Origin: an uncultured Lachnospiraceae bacterium
GTDB lineage: Bacteria > Bacillota_A > Clostridia > Lachnospirales > Lachnospiraceae
Assembly (NCBI GenBank): GCA_902783205.1
Contig: CACZQE010000070.1
Span: forward strand, 1-8,763
DNA length: 8,763 nt
Direction: 5' to 3'
Position numbers and translations under genes: made by a program. The notes under the pieces are model-generated. The model had not been told where the DNA came from, ran no database searches, and was given only the letters and a program-made list of their open reading frames with translations. Shown here in pieces: positions 1-5,474 of the stretch. Each line of letters begins with the position of its first letter. Position 1 is the first letter of the stretch.

Positions 1-75
1 ACGGCTGCCTACTTTGACCCTGGGGGTCTTGCCTTCATCGCTTTTACAACGGAATACATTTTAGCAAAAGGCAGT
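1..75. other. Short flank downstream of the ydcF-like gene, no supported gene
   Basis: These 75 bases lie after the stop of the ydcF-like gene and reach the window edge. A small hairpin (GACCC-CCA-GGGTC on the minus strand) is visible but has no T-run, so I do not call it a terminator. A minus-strand frame is open for about two dozen codons, ending at a TAG at 9-11, but it has no ribosome binding site and resembles no protein I recognise. Confidence 0.4.
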
Positions 76-696
76 TCATCTGTCAAGACACAATTGGCCC
101 GCCTCATCCATCATGATCAGCTGCCGGCCTATGCGGCTGTGCTCTCCAAATACGGCTTTTCTTCCTGCCAGGGTCTGATACCAGCTGTCTTTGCTGATTC
201 CGTCGGAAACCACCGGGTACAGCATGATTTCGGTTTCGGGGAATACCATCTTATAGTACATGAGTGCTCTGCGGCTGTGATGGGCTTTGCAGCAGAGTAT
301 TGCCTTCGCAGGTATCTGTCCCAGCTCCAGGTGGATCTGCCGGGTATTCTGCGCATTTTCCAGTGTGAAGGTGGCTTTTCTTTCGGGGATGACTGCCTCC
401 CGGGCTACTCCTTCTCCAAGAAGAACCGCCTCGATCAGGTCTGCTTCGCAGGCGAAGTCAGTTCCGTACATTTGTCCGAATTCCGGGTCAGGGATAAATC
501 TTCCCTGTTCTTTTGCATAACTTCCGGAGGGAATGATCAGAGGGGCCATTCCTTTTTTGTAGAGCTCTGCTGCTGCCGGCGCGTGATCGGGCCTGGCATT
601 TCCCGGAACCCATATGACATCTGCTGCCGTCAGGGGAGTTTCCACAAAGATGAATTCCGTGATTTCACGGATCATGGCAGGGTCAATCCTGTACAT
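76..696 (-). CDS. YdcF-like DUF218 family protein
   Basis: This 206-residue protein belongs to the DUF218/YdcF family, a Rossmann-like fold of uncertain biochemical role; E. coli YdcF has been reported to bind S-adenosylmethionine. Family marks visible are an early beta strand ending in a glycine (VIWVPGNA), a helix of the type AAELYKKGMAP, a strand then SGS (residues 56-58), the conserved acidic-Asn segment TLENAQNT, and KAHHSRRA followed by a hydrophobic strand. There is no N-terminal membrane helix, so it should be cytosolic, unlike the membrane-anchored relatives such as ElyC/SanA. The start is supported by AGGAGG six bases upstream, which lies inside the end of the upstream yihY-like gene. 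The two frames overlap by 14 bases, so the pair is probably translationally coupled. The specific function is unknown. Confidence 0.8.
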   Translation of the reverse strand: MYRIDPAMIREITEFIFVETPLTAADVIWVPGNARPDHAPAAAELYKKGMAPLIIPSGSYAKEQGRFIPDPEFGQMYGTDFACEADLIEAVLLGEGVAREAVIPERKATFTLENAQNTRQIHLELGQIPAKAILCCKAHHSRRALMYYKMVFPETEIMLYPVVSDGISKDSWYQTLAGRKAVFGEHSRIGRQLIMMDEAGQLCLDR

Positions 697-1633
697 TCTC
701 TTCCTCCTTTTCCTGCTTTTTCTCCTTTTGTCCGCCGGTCAGAGCCTTCTCCCTGGCCCGCCGCCTTCTGTTGTATCTGGGGCGGATGATGGAAACCAGC
801 TGGTGGTAGTTTTTGCTGTTCTCCAGAAAATAGTTGATTTCCGCTCCATAAAAGACCATGGACATACACCAGTAGAACCAGAGAAGCAGGATCATGACAC
901 CGGCCATACTGCCGTAGAGATAATTGAAATTAGTGAAGCTTCTTACATAGAGAGAGCAGAGATAGGAAATGAAGATCCAGCTGAGGGTACAGAGCAGGGC
1001 GCCCGGAAGCTGCCGCCAGAAACTGCTTTTCCTGTTTGGAATATAGCGGTAGACCAGCATAAATATAATGGTAAGGATAAGCACGGAATACAGTGTCCTG
1101 ACCTCGATAAAACGGCCGATGGTATAGGAAAGGAAGGGCCATCTGTCCTTGGCGTAATCCAGGATACTGTTGCCGAAGACCCACACGATCAGGACGGTAC
1201 CGATTATGATTGCGAAAAGAAAAGTATAGACCATACTGATCAGACGCAGAACCAGATAATTCCTGTTTTCATCGATATCATAAACTGAATTCAGACCGAT
1301 AATAATGGAGTAAACACCTCTGGACGAGGACCACAGGGCAACGACAAGAGAAAGTGTCGATACGGTCCTGCCAGCTCTCCCGTAGACTTCATTGACGATT
1401 CCATTGATGAAAGAGCTGTTCTCAAAGGAGGCCAGTTCATTCAGCACATGGATCACATCATATTTGGTAAAGGGCATATACTGGGTCAGGGTCAGGAGAA
1501 AGATCAGGAAGGGGAAAATAGAAAGCAGCATAAAGAAGGCACTCATTGCTCCAAATGGTGCCACATGGTCATCTGTACACTTTTTAATAAAATCTTCTAT
1601 CAGCCGCAGAAGACTGCGTATACGATTGGCCAT
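683..1633 (-). CDS. YihY/virulence factor BrkB family membrane protein
   Basis: This 316-residue integral membrane protein is of the YihY/BrkB family (COG1295). It is often mis-named ribonuclease BN, and its true function is unresolved. The family pattern is clear: an N-terminal helix, then APFGAMSAFFMLLSIFPFL at the first membrane span, a central RAGRTVSTLSLVVALWSSSRGV segment, and about six hydrophobic spans ending with LLLWFYWCMSMVFYGAEINY. The tail after about residue 285 is cytosolic and highly charged (many Arg, Lys, Glu). The start at 1633 has GGAGG seven bases upstream. A perfect TATAAT at 1677-1682 gives a promoter between this gene and the 6S-like RNA terminator. It is the first gene of a two-gene unit with the DUF218 gene, whose start lies inside its last codons. 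Confidence 0.9.
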   Translation of the reverse strand: MANRIRSLLRLIEDFIKKCTDDHVAPFGAMSAFFMLLSIFPFLIFLLTLTQYMPFTKYDVIHVLNELASFENSSFINGIVNEVYGRAGRTVSTLSLVVALWSSSRGVYSIIIGLNSVYDIDENRNYLVLRLISMVYTFLFAIIIGTVLIVWVFGNSILDYAKDRWPFLSYTIGRFIEVRTLYSVLILTIIFMLVYRYIPNRKSSFWRQLPGALLCTLSWIFISYLCSLYVRSFTNFNYLYGSMAGVMILLLWFYWCMSMVFYGAEINYFLENSKNYHQLVSIIRPRYNRRRRAREKALTGGQKEKKQEKEEENVQD

Positions 1634-1676
1634 CGGATTTCCTCCCCGGACTGATGCCGGCTGCTGCGTAAGTTTT

Positions 1677-1682
1677 ATTATA
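1677..1682 (-). promoter_or_regulatory. Probable -10 box of the yihY-ydcF unit
   Basis: The minus strand reads TATAAT here, about 45 bases upstream of the yihY start codon. No good -35 is present: the expected place lies within the stem of the preceding terminator. The -10 begins only three bases after that terminator's T-run, so terminator and promoter are physically fused. Confidence 0.5.
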
Positions 1683-1685
1683 CAT

Positions 1686-1714
1686 AAAAAGCCGCCTCAC
1701 GAATGAGAGGCGGC
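1686..1714 (-). terminator. Intrinsic terminator of the 6S-like RNA gene
   Basis: On the minus strand GCCGCCTC (1714-1707) pairs perfectly with GAGGCGGC (1698-1691) around an 8-base loop, followed by TTTTT at 1690-1686. It ends the non-coding RNA transcript and insulates the yihY-like gene. On the plus strand the hairpin is followed only by ATTTTC, and no plus-strand gene precedes it. Confidence 0.85.
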
Positions 1715-1738
1715 ATTTTCTTCAAACCCAAAATGCCG
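1711..1738 (-). other. Hairpin overlapping the terminator stem
   Basis: CGGCATTTT (1711-1719) and AAAATGCCG (1730-1738) form a perfect 9-bp inverted repeat with a 10-base loop. On the minus strand this hairpin is made just before the terminator and shares the four bases GCCG (1711-1714) with its 5' stem. The two structures therefore cannot both form completely. Confidence 0.6.
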
Positions 1739-1905
1739 TTTCCTGCGATTTTGATTCCTAGCCTCAGCCAGGTGGGTAACTTCAGATGAGTCTCTGACTT
1801 CCTCCGGTCAGCGAGGCCTGTCATCCTCTCAGCGATATCAGATTCCCTATATCAAAAATGTAGGTTCAAAACAGCAGGGGATGTCGAACATTCCAGGCTA
1901 TTGTT
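1715..1905 (-). ncRNA. ssrS: Structured non-coding RNA, probably 6S RNA
   Basis: This gene-free stretch has a strong promoter directly upstream and an intrinsic terminator directly downstream, giving a transcript of about 220 bases on the minus strand with no supportable ORF. Long-range pairing is visible: 1866-1878 (TCAAAACAGCAGG) pairs with 1742-1754 (CCTGCGATTTTGA) at 11 of 13 positions as a closing stem. Inside are GCCTC/GAGGC (1813-1817 with 1761-1765), a CTGAC/GTCAG hairpin (1807-1811 with 1794-1798) and a GATAT/ATATC hairpin (1849-1853 with 1834-1838). A closing stem, a large internal bubble and a terminal stem, at this length, fit 6S RNA, the RNA that binds RNA polymerase holoenzyme. 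The segment CCTGCTGTTTTGAACCTAC resembles clostridial 6S sequences as I remember them. The ends are estimated. Identity is an inference; that it is an RNA gene is more certain. Confidence 0.72.
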
Positions 1906-1911
1906 AAGTTT

Positions 1912-1940
1912 ACTATATCTCAACTATGCGCAAAATTCAA
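1912..1940 (-). promoter_or_regulatory. Sigma-A promoter of the 6S-like RNA
   Basis: On the minus strand TTGAAT (1940-1935), a 17-base spacer, and TATAGT (1917-1912) make a near-consensus promoter. Transcription would start near the A at 1905-1904. The -35 box lies 8 bases past the DUF5662 stop codon, so the RNA gene follows that gene very tightly but has its own promoter. Confidence 0.75.
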
Positions 1941-1947
1941 GGAAAAA

Positions 1948-2550
1948 TTACGCAAGATAGAGCCTCCCGTCCTTCACGAAATAGTCTCTGTTTTTGTGTC
2001 TGAGGAGTCTGTTTTTCATGTAGCGGATAAAATACGCTTCCCCCCTGACGGCCAGCATGGTCAGCAGGTATCTGGTCAGGTAATCAGTCTCCTCATTGAT
2101 CAGCATAAAGTCTCTTCCGCGCATATAGTATTCGAGAGCGCTGGAATCTTTGTAATTCTCTTTCTGATAGTTCTTGCTGGCGCAGATTCGGTCGATCACC
2201 ATTTCCGCCACATACTTTTTCGGCATTTTCATGCCAACGAGAACCGGGGCGGCCTTACCACTGCCCCCGTCACCCGAAACGGAAAATGTATAGTCGATCC
2301 AGTATTCGAAGTGGTGGGGATTTCTTCCCTTGTGATGGAGCCAGCCCTGGGAGCAGGTGTGCAGTTCTTTTTCTTTGTTGATGGGACTGCGGTCTCCCTG
2401 GTAATACTTCACACCGGGCAGAAACTCGATCCTGCTGTATTTGGAAAGGTCATGCAGCAGGCCCTGCTTGTAAAGGCCTACCTGAAAGCACATTTTCATC
2501 ACCAGGAGCTTATGTCTTGTAATCGTCACAAAATGTCCCTTAAGATCCAT
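1948..2550 (-). CDS. DUF5662 family protein
   Basis: This 200-residue protein resembles the DUF5662 family of Firmicutes, sometimes automatically labelled catalase without good reason. The function is unknown. Visible features are ITRHKLLV near the N-terminus (His13), LLHDLSKYS at 31-39 with an HD pair (His33, Asp34), and a histidine-rich LHHKGRNPHHFEYW at 71-84. These are arranged like the metal-binding residues of an HD-type phosphohydrolase, but this is an inference. It has no signal peptide or membrane helix. An in-frame ATG at 2577 lies inside the upstream glycosyltransferase gene. I prefer the ATG at 2550 because AGGAGG (2565-2560) sits nine bases before it and the upstream stop ends one base before it. 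It is probably cotranscribed and coupled with the glycosyltransferase. Confidence 0.78.
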   Translation of the reverse strand: MDLKGHFVTITRHKLLVMKMCFQVGLYKQGLLHDLSKYSRIEFLPGVKYYQGDRSPINKEKELHTCSQGWLHHKGRNPHHFEYWIDYTFSVSGDGGSGKAAPVLVGMKMPKKYVAEMVIDRICASKNYQKENYKDSSALEYYMRGRDFMLINEETDYLTRYLLTMLAVRGEAYFIRYMKNRLLRHKNRDYFVKDGRLYLA

Positions 2551-2551
2551 G

Positions 2552-3508
2552 TCAGCTTTCCTCCTCTCCCTCATCAAAATTCACCAGAGACCTGACCGTA
2601 TAGATCGGGCGGCCTCTTACCTCCCCCAGGATCACGGACAGGTACTCTCCCATGATGCGCAGAAGGAAAAAGAGGATGGTGAACATAAAACACATGACAA
2701 CAATAATAGTTGCATATCCGCTTGGAGCTCCGCTGGTCAGTCTGGTATAAATGGTGTATGCCATCATCAGAAGGCCGATCAGGGCTGCGACAGTCCCGCA
2801 GAAAGATGCGATCCTGACCGGGATATCGGAGTAGCTTAAGAAGGCCTGGAGAGAATATCGGAAGAGCTTTCTGATGCTGTATTTACTCTCTCCCGCCGCC
2901 CTGGGTGCCGCCACATAATCCAGAGTTGTGGACGAAAAGCCTATATTCTGGACATAGGCCCTCAGAAATCTCGAGGACTCTCTGTAGTGTTCCCTCAGGA
3001 TCCGGGCCGGCTTTTCCGTAAAACCGAAAAAGTCCGATACATTTTCATTGAATTCCACGTTGGAAACAAGATTTAAAAGCCAGTAAAATGTACTCGAGCA
3101 GAACTTGCGGATCCTGCCGGCTCCCCGGTTCTCCTGCCTGGCCATGGTAACAACGTCATAGCCTTCCTCAAAGGCGCTGTATATCCGGGGAATGCACTCC
3201 ACCGGATGCTGCAGATCGGCATCCATGCAGATGATTCCGTCTCCCAAAGCGTAATCCACACCGGCGATCATAGCCGCCTCATGTCCGTAATTTCTGGAAA
3301 AATGTATCACTTTCACCCGTCCGGATGCCAGGGCCAGACGCTCCAGGATTCCCGGCGAGGTATCTGTACTTCCGTCATTGACGAAGATCAGTTCAGACCT
3401 TACCGGCAGTGAATCAAGGACCTCCGAAACCTTTTCGTAAAATTGTCCCAGTACTTTTTCTTCATTATAAACTGACACTATAATGGACAGTTTATGGATC
3501 CGAGCCAT
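2552..3508 (-). CDS. Family 2 glycosyltransferase, polyprenyl-phosphate type (GtrB/DPM1-like)
   Basis: This 318-residue protein has an N-terminal GT-A domain (about 1-225) and two C-terminal membrane helices (about 237-256 and 266-286), the layout of GtrB/DPM1-like enzymes that move a sugar from a nucleotide donor to undecaprenyl phosphate at the inner face of the membrane. Key motifs are VSVYNEE (11-17), VNDGSTD (43-49), the metal-binding DADLQHP (96-102) and RAAGESKYSIRKL (203-215). Where relatives usually have a GDFRL-type segment this one has VSDFFGFTEK (157-166). The frame is open further upstream to an ATG at 3562, but the promoter lies between, and AGGAG (3521-3517) is eight bases before the ATG at 3508, so that start is chosen. 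The sugar and the final acceptor cannot be read from sequence, and no flippase or polymerase gene is adjacent. Confidence 0.88.
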   Translation of the reverse strand: MARIHKLSIIVSVYNEEKVLGQFYEKVSEVLDSLPVRSELIFVNDGSTDTSPGILERLALASGRVKVIHFSRNYGHEAAMIAGVDYALGDGIICMDADLQHPVECIPRIYSAFEEGYDVVTMARQENRGAGRIRKFCSSTFYWLLNLVSNVEFNENVSDFFGFTEKPARILREHYRESSRFLRAYVQNIGFSSTTLDYVAAPRAAGESKYSIRKLFRYSLQAFLSYSDIPVRIASFCGTVAALIGLLMMAYTIYTRLTSGAPSGYATIIVVMCFMFTILFFLLRIMGEYLSVILGEVRGRPIYTVRSLVNFDEGEEES

Positions 3509-3516
3509 AGTCATTA

Positions 3517-3521
3517 CTCCT
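3517..3521 (-). promoter_or_regulatory. Ribosome binding site deciding the glycosyltransferase start
   Basis: AGGAG on the minus strand is eight bases before the ATG at 3508 but only two before the in-frame ATG at 3514. It therefore selects the later start (MARIHKLS). Confidence 0.75.
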
Positions 3522-3533
3522 TTTCTGATGTTT

Positions 3534-3562
3534 ATTGTACAATATCCGCAAACAAAATCCAA
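3534..3562 (-). promoter_or_regulatory. Sigma-A promoter of the glycosyltransferase-DUF5662 operon
   Basis: On the minus strand TTGGAT (3562-3557), a 17-base spacer and TACAAT (3539-3534) form a good promoter. The start of transcription would be near 3527, giving a 5' leader of about 20 bases before the ATG at 3508. Confidence 0.7.
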
Positions 3563-3661
3563 CTATATTTCCCGGGTTTACAAACAAATCATTCCATGTT
3601 ACACTTTCCAAAAGACAGTTCATTTGTACCATCCTGTCTCAAAACAAAACCAGGACAGCAT

Positions 3662-3667
3662 TATAAT
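3662..3667 (+). promoter_or_regulatory. Probable -10 box of the que operon
   Basis: A perfect TATAAT lies about 105 bases upstream of queD. No recognisable -35 is found 16-18 bases upstream (the sequence there is A-rich), so either an activator is used or this is not the true promoter. It would place the leader hairpin at 3686-3709 inside the 5' untranslated region. Confidence 0.42.
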
Positions 3668-3685
3668 ATAGTCTTATTACAGAGT

Positions 3686-3709
3686 ATGCTGCAGATGGTT
3701 CTGCAGCAT
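3686..3709 (+). other. Perfect 9-bp hairpin in the queD leader, attenuator-like
   Basis: ATGCTGCAG (3686-3694) and CTGCAGCAT (3701-3709) form a perfect stem with a six-base loop, followed by the T-rich TATTTTATGCTTTT. On the plus strand this could act as a weak terminator within the que leader. On the minus strand no T-run follows. It does not match the preQ1 riboswitch classes I can recall. Confidence 0.5.
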
Positions 3710-3728
3710 TATTTTATGCTTTTGCTGT

Positions 3729-3774
3729 CATCACATCAGGCATCAGGCTGATACCAAACAGGAGAAATGTGATG
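3729..3774 (+). promoter_or_regulatory. Start-codon-masking stem before queD
   Basis: CATCACAT (3729-3736) is the exact reverse complement of ATGTGATG (3767-3774), which contains the queD start codon ATG at 3772. If paired, it hides the start codon and places the GGAG ribosome binding site (3761-3764) in the loop. This suggests control of translation initiation, but a ligand-binding domain is not recognised and the pairing is only inferred from complementarity. Confidence 0.4.
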
Positions 3775-4203
3775 TATATAATAAAAACAGAGCAGACTTT
3801 TGCGGCTGCTCATTTTCTGAAAGGGTATGAGGGCAAGTGCAGCAATCTGCACGGTCATGAATGGAAAGTGGAAGCCAGGATTTTTTCCGAAGGACTGATA
3901 CCGGAAGGATCCTGCAGAGATATGGTCATGGATTTCAGCGATCTGAAACAGGCTCTTACTGACCTGCTTGAACCCTTTGATCATGTAACCATAGCCGAGG
4001 CAGGGTCCCTGGCGCCGCGGACACTGGAAGCTTTTTCCGAAGAAGGTTTTACCGTCGTCGAAGTTCCCTTCCGCCCCACCGCCGAGTCCTTTGCCCGCTA
4101 TTTTTATGAAGAATTGAAAAAAGCCGGCTATCCGGTTTATGATGTTACCGTATATGAAACATCCGGCAACAGCGCCATCTACAGGGAGGAATCCACATGT
4201 TGA
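3772..4203 (+). CDS. queD: 6-carboxy-5,6,7,8-tetrahydropterin synthase QueD
   Basis: QueD converts dihydroneopterin triphosphate to 6-carboxytetrahydropterin, the second step toward queuosine. The protein is 143 residues, normal for the family. Zinc ligands are His14 (AAAH), His27 and His29 (LHGH); the catalytic Cys23 is in GKCSNLHGH; Asp70-His71 are in PFDHVTI; the C-terminal Glu129 in VYETSGNSA fits the pterin-binding glutamate. A GTG at 3769 is also in frame, but the ATG at 3772 lies seven bases after GGAG and gives the usual family start. It is the first gene of queD-queE-folE-queC, and its last seven bases overlap the queE start, so the two are probably translationally coupled. The sequence is close to canonical and the assignment is firm. 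Confidence 0.95.
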   Translation: MYIIKTEQTFAAAHFLKGYEGKCSNLHGHEWKVEARIFSEGLIPEGSCRDMVMDFSDLKQALTDLLEPFDHVTIAEAGSLAPRTLEAFSEEGFTVVEVPFRPTAESFARYFYEELKKAGYPVYDVTVYETSGNSAIYREESTC

Positions 4204-4862
4204 CCTGGCAGGTGGCGGAAAAGTTCATCAGCATCAACGGCGAAGGTGCTCATGCCGGTTTCCCGGCTGCATTTATCCGGCTGAAGGGCTGTAACCTTTC
4301 CTGCCGTTACTGTGACACGGCCTGGGCCAATGACCCGGCCTGCCCGGCCGAAGAGGAAACAGCGGAGGATATCCTGAGATGGCTTAAAGACCGGGGAATC
4401 CGCCGGGTCACCCTGACCGGCGGCGAACCCCTCATGGCAGAGAATGTCATGGTCCTGATCCGGGCTCTTTGCGAAGCCGGTTTCAGGGTGGAGATTGAGA
4501 CCAACGGGAGCATTGATATCCGGCCTTTTTCGGAAATCAGACCCCGGCCCGTATTTACCCTGGATTACAAATGTCCCGGCAGCGGGATGGAGGGATATAT
4601 GCTGACTTCCAACTATGACTGCCTTGAGACCTGTGACAGTGTAAAGTTCGTTGTCTCATCCCGTGAAGACCTGGATTGTGCGAAAAGGGTATGTGACGAC
4701 TGCCGGCTGGCAGAGCGCTGCCATGTATTCTTAAGCGCTTCTTTCTCGGATATCAGTCCCCGGGATATTGTTGACTATATGATCAGCCGCGGCTGGCAGG
4801 ATGTCCGTCTGCAGCTGCAGATGCACAAGTATATCTGGCCGCCGGAAATGCGGGGCGTATGA
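4197..4862 (+). CDS. queE: 7-carboxy-7-deazaguanine synthase QueE (radical SAM)
   Basis: QueE is a radical SAM enzyme that rearranges 6-carboxytetrahydropterin to 7-carboxy-7-deazaguanine. The 221-residue protein has GEGAHAG near the N-terminus, the CX3CX2C cluster motif at Cys32, Cys36 and Cys39 (CNLSCRYC), and LTGGEPL (73-79), the SAM-binding GGE motif. The end (LQLQMHKYIWPP) is typical of the family. Four further cysteines in a C-x4-C-x2-C-x5-C arrangement (161, 166, 169, 175) are noteworthy and could bind a metal; a distinct clostridial QueE type is known, so this may be normal for the group. The start overlaps the end of queD and has GGGAGGA just upstream. The folE gene follows after 15 bases. 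Confidence 0.94.
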   Translation: MLTWQVAEKFISINGEGAHAGFPAAFIRLKGCNLSCRYCDTAWANDPACPAEEETAEDILRWLKDRGIRRVTLTGGEPLMAENVMVLIRALCEAGFRVEIETNGSIDIRPFSEIRPRPVFTLDYKCPGSGMEGYMLTSNYDCLETCDSVKFVVSSREDLDCAKRVCDDCRLAERCHVFLSASFSDISPRDIVDYMISRGWQDVRLQLQMHKYIWPPEMRGV

Positions 4863-4877
4863 AGGAGGAACTAAGTT

Positions 4878-5465
4878 ATGGCTATAGATAAAGAAGCGAT
4901 CATGGAACACATCCGCGGGATCCTGATCGCTCTGGGTGACGACCCCGACAGAGAAGGTCTCAAAGACACTCCCAAGCGGGTTGCCCGAATGTATGAAGAA
5001 GTATTCGAAGGGATGAATTATTCCAACCATGAGATCGCTGCTATGTTCGACCGGTCTTTCACGGATGACCTTTCTCTGTCAGACGGACGCAGAGACATGG
5101 TCCTGGTAAGGGATATCCCTATTTTCAGCTACTGTGAGCACCACATGGCCCTTATGTACAATATGACCGTGTCCGTGGCTTACATTCCCGTCAACAAGGT
5201 GCTGGGCCTTTCCAAAGTGGCCAGGATCTGCGACATGGCTTCCAAGCGCTTACAGCTTCAGGAGCGGCTGGGCGCTGATATCGCCCAGATCATGCAGGAG
5301 GCGGCCGGCACGGAGGATGTTGCAGTCATTATCCGGGGTACCCACAGCTGTATGTCTGCCAGAGGTATCCGCAAAGAGAATGCCTCCACGGTTACCACCA
5401 CTTACCGAGGCAGATTTGACGCAGAGGACACACTTAGAAATCAGCTTTTTATGATGCTCAAATAG
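4878..5465 (+). CDS. folE: GTP cyclohydrolase I FolE
   Basis: FolE hydrolyses GTP to dihydroneopterin triphosphate, the shared precursor of folate and queuosine. This 195-residue protein has the standard zinc site: Cys86 and His89 in FSYCEHHM and Cys158 in THSCMSARG, with catalytic-type His88 and His156. The segments [28 protein letters not shown] and TTTYRGRF are canonical for type I enzymes. AGGAGG (4863-4868) is nine bases before the ATG. Its position between queE and queC indicates that it supplies the que pathway, although the product can also enter folate synthesis. Whether a second folE exists elsewhere in the genome cannot be seen here. queC begins nine bases after the stop. Confidence 0.96.
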   Translation: MAIDKEAIMEHIRGILIALGDDPDREGLKDTPKRVARMYEEVFEGMNYSNHEIAAMFDRSFTDDLSLSDGRRDMVLVRDIPIFSYCEHHMALMYNMTVSVAYIPVNKVLGLSKVARICDMASKRLQLQERLGADIAQIMQEAAGTEDVAVIIRGTHSCMSARGIRKENASTVTTTYRGRFDAEDTLRNQLFMMLK

Positions 5466-5474
5466 GGGGCGGAA

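Noticed and set aside
1..92. Minus-strand frame of about two dozen codons after the ydcF-like stop, which reads like protein
   Set aside because: Too short, no ribosome binding site, in-frame TAG at 9-11, and the context is cut by the window edge.
94..789. Long plus-strand open frame across the ydcF-like gene
   Set aside because: It lies antisense to a recognisable DUF218 gene, starts at a TTG without a ribosome binding site, and its cysteine- and serine-rich product resembles no family.
614..1288. Plus-strand open frame across the yihY-like gene
   Set aside because: Antisense to a clear YihY/BrkB protein; the His- and Asp-rich translation is typical of the complement of a membrane-protein gene.
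683..1633. Ribonuclease BN
   Set aside because: This is an old mis-annotation of the YihY family; the protein is a multi-span membrane protein with no nuclease motif.
1948..2550. Catalase
   Set aside because: Although DUF5662 members are sometimes labelled catalase, no haem-catalase or Mn-catalase motif is present.
1996..2595. Plus-strand open frame antisense to DUF5662
   Set aside because: No ribosome binding site, and the opposite strand has a family match with an ideal ribosome binding site.
3681..3771. preQ1 riboswitch before queD
   Set aside because: The expected conserved bases and A-rich tail of preQ1-I are missing, and I cannot fit the preQ1-II or -III layouts. Kept only as an unclassified leader structure.
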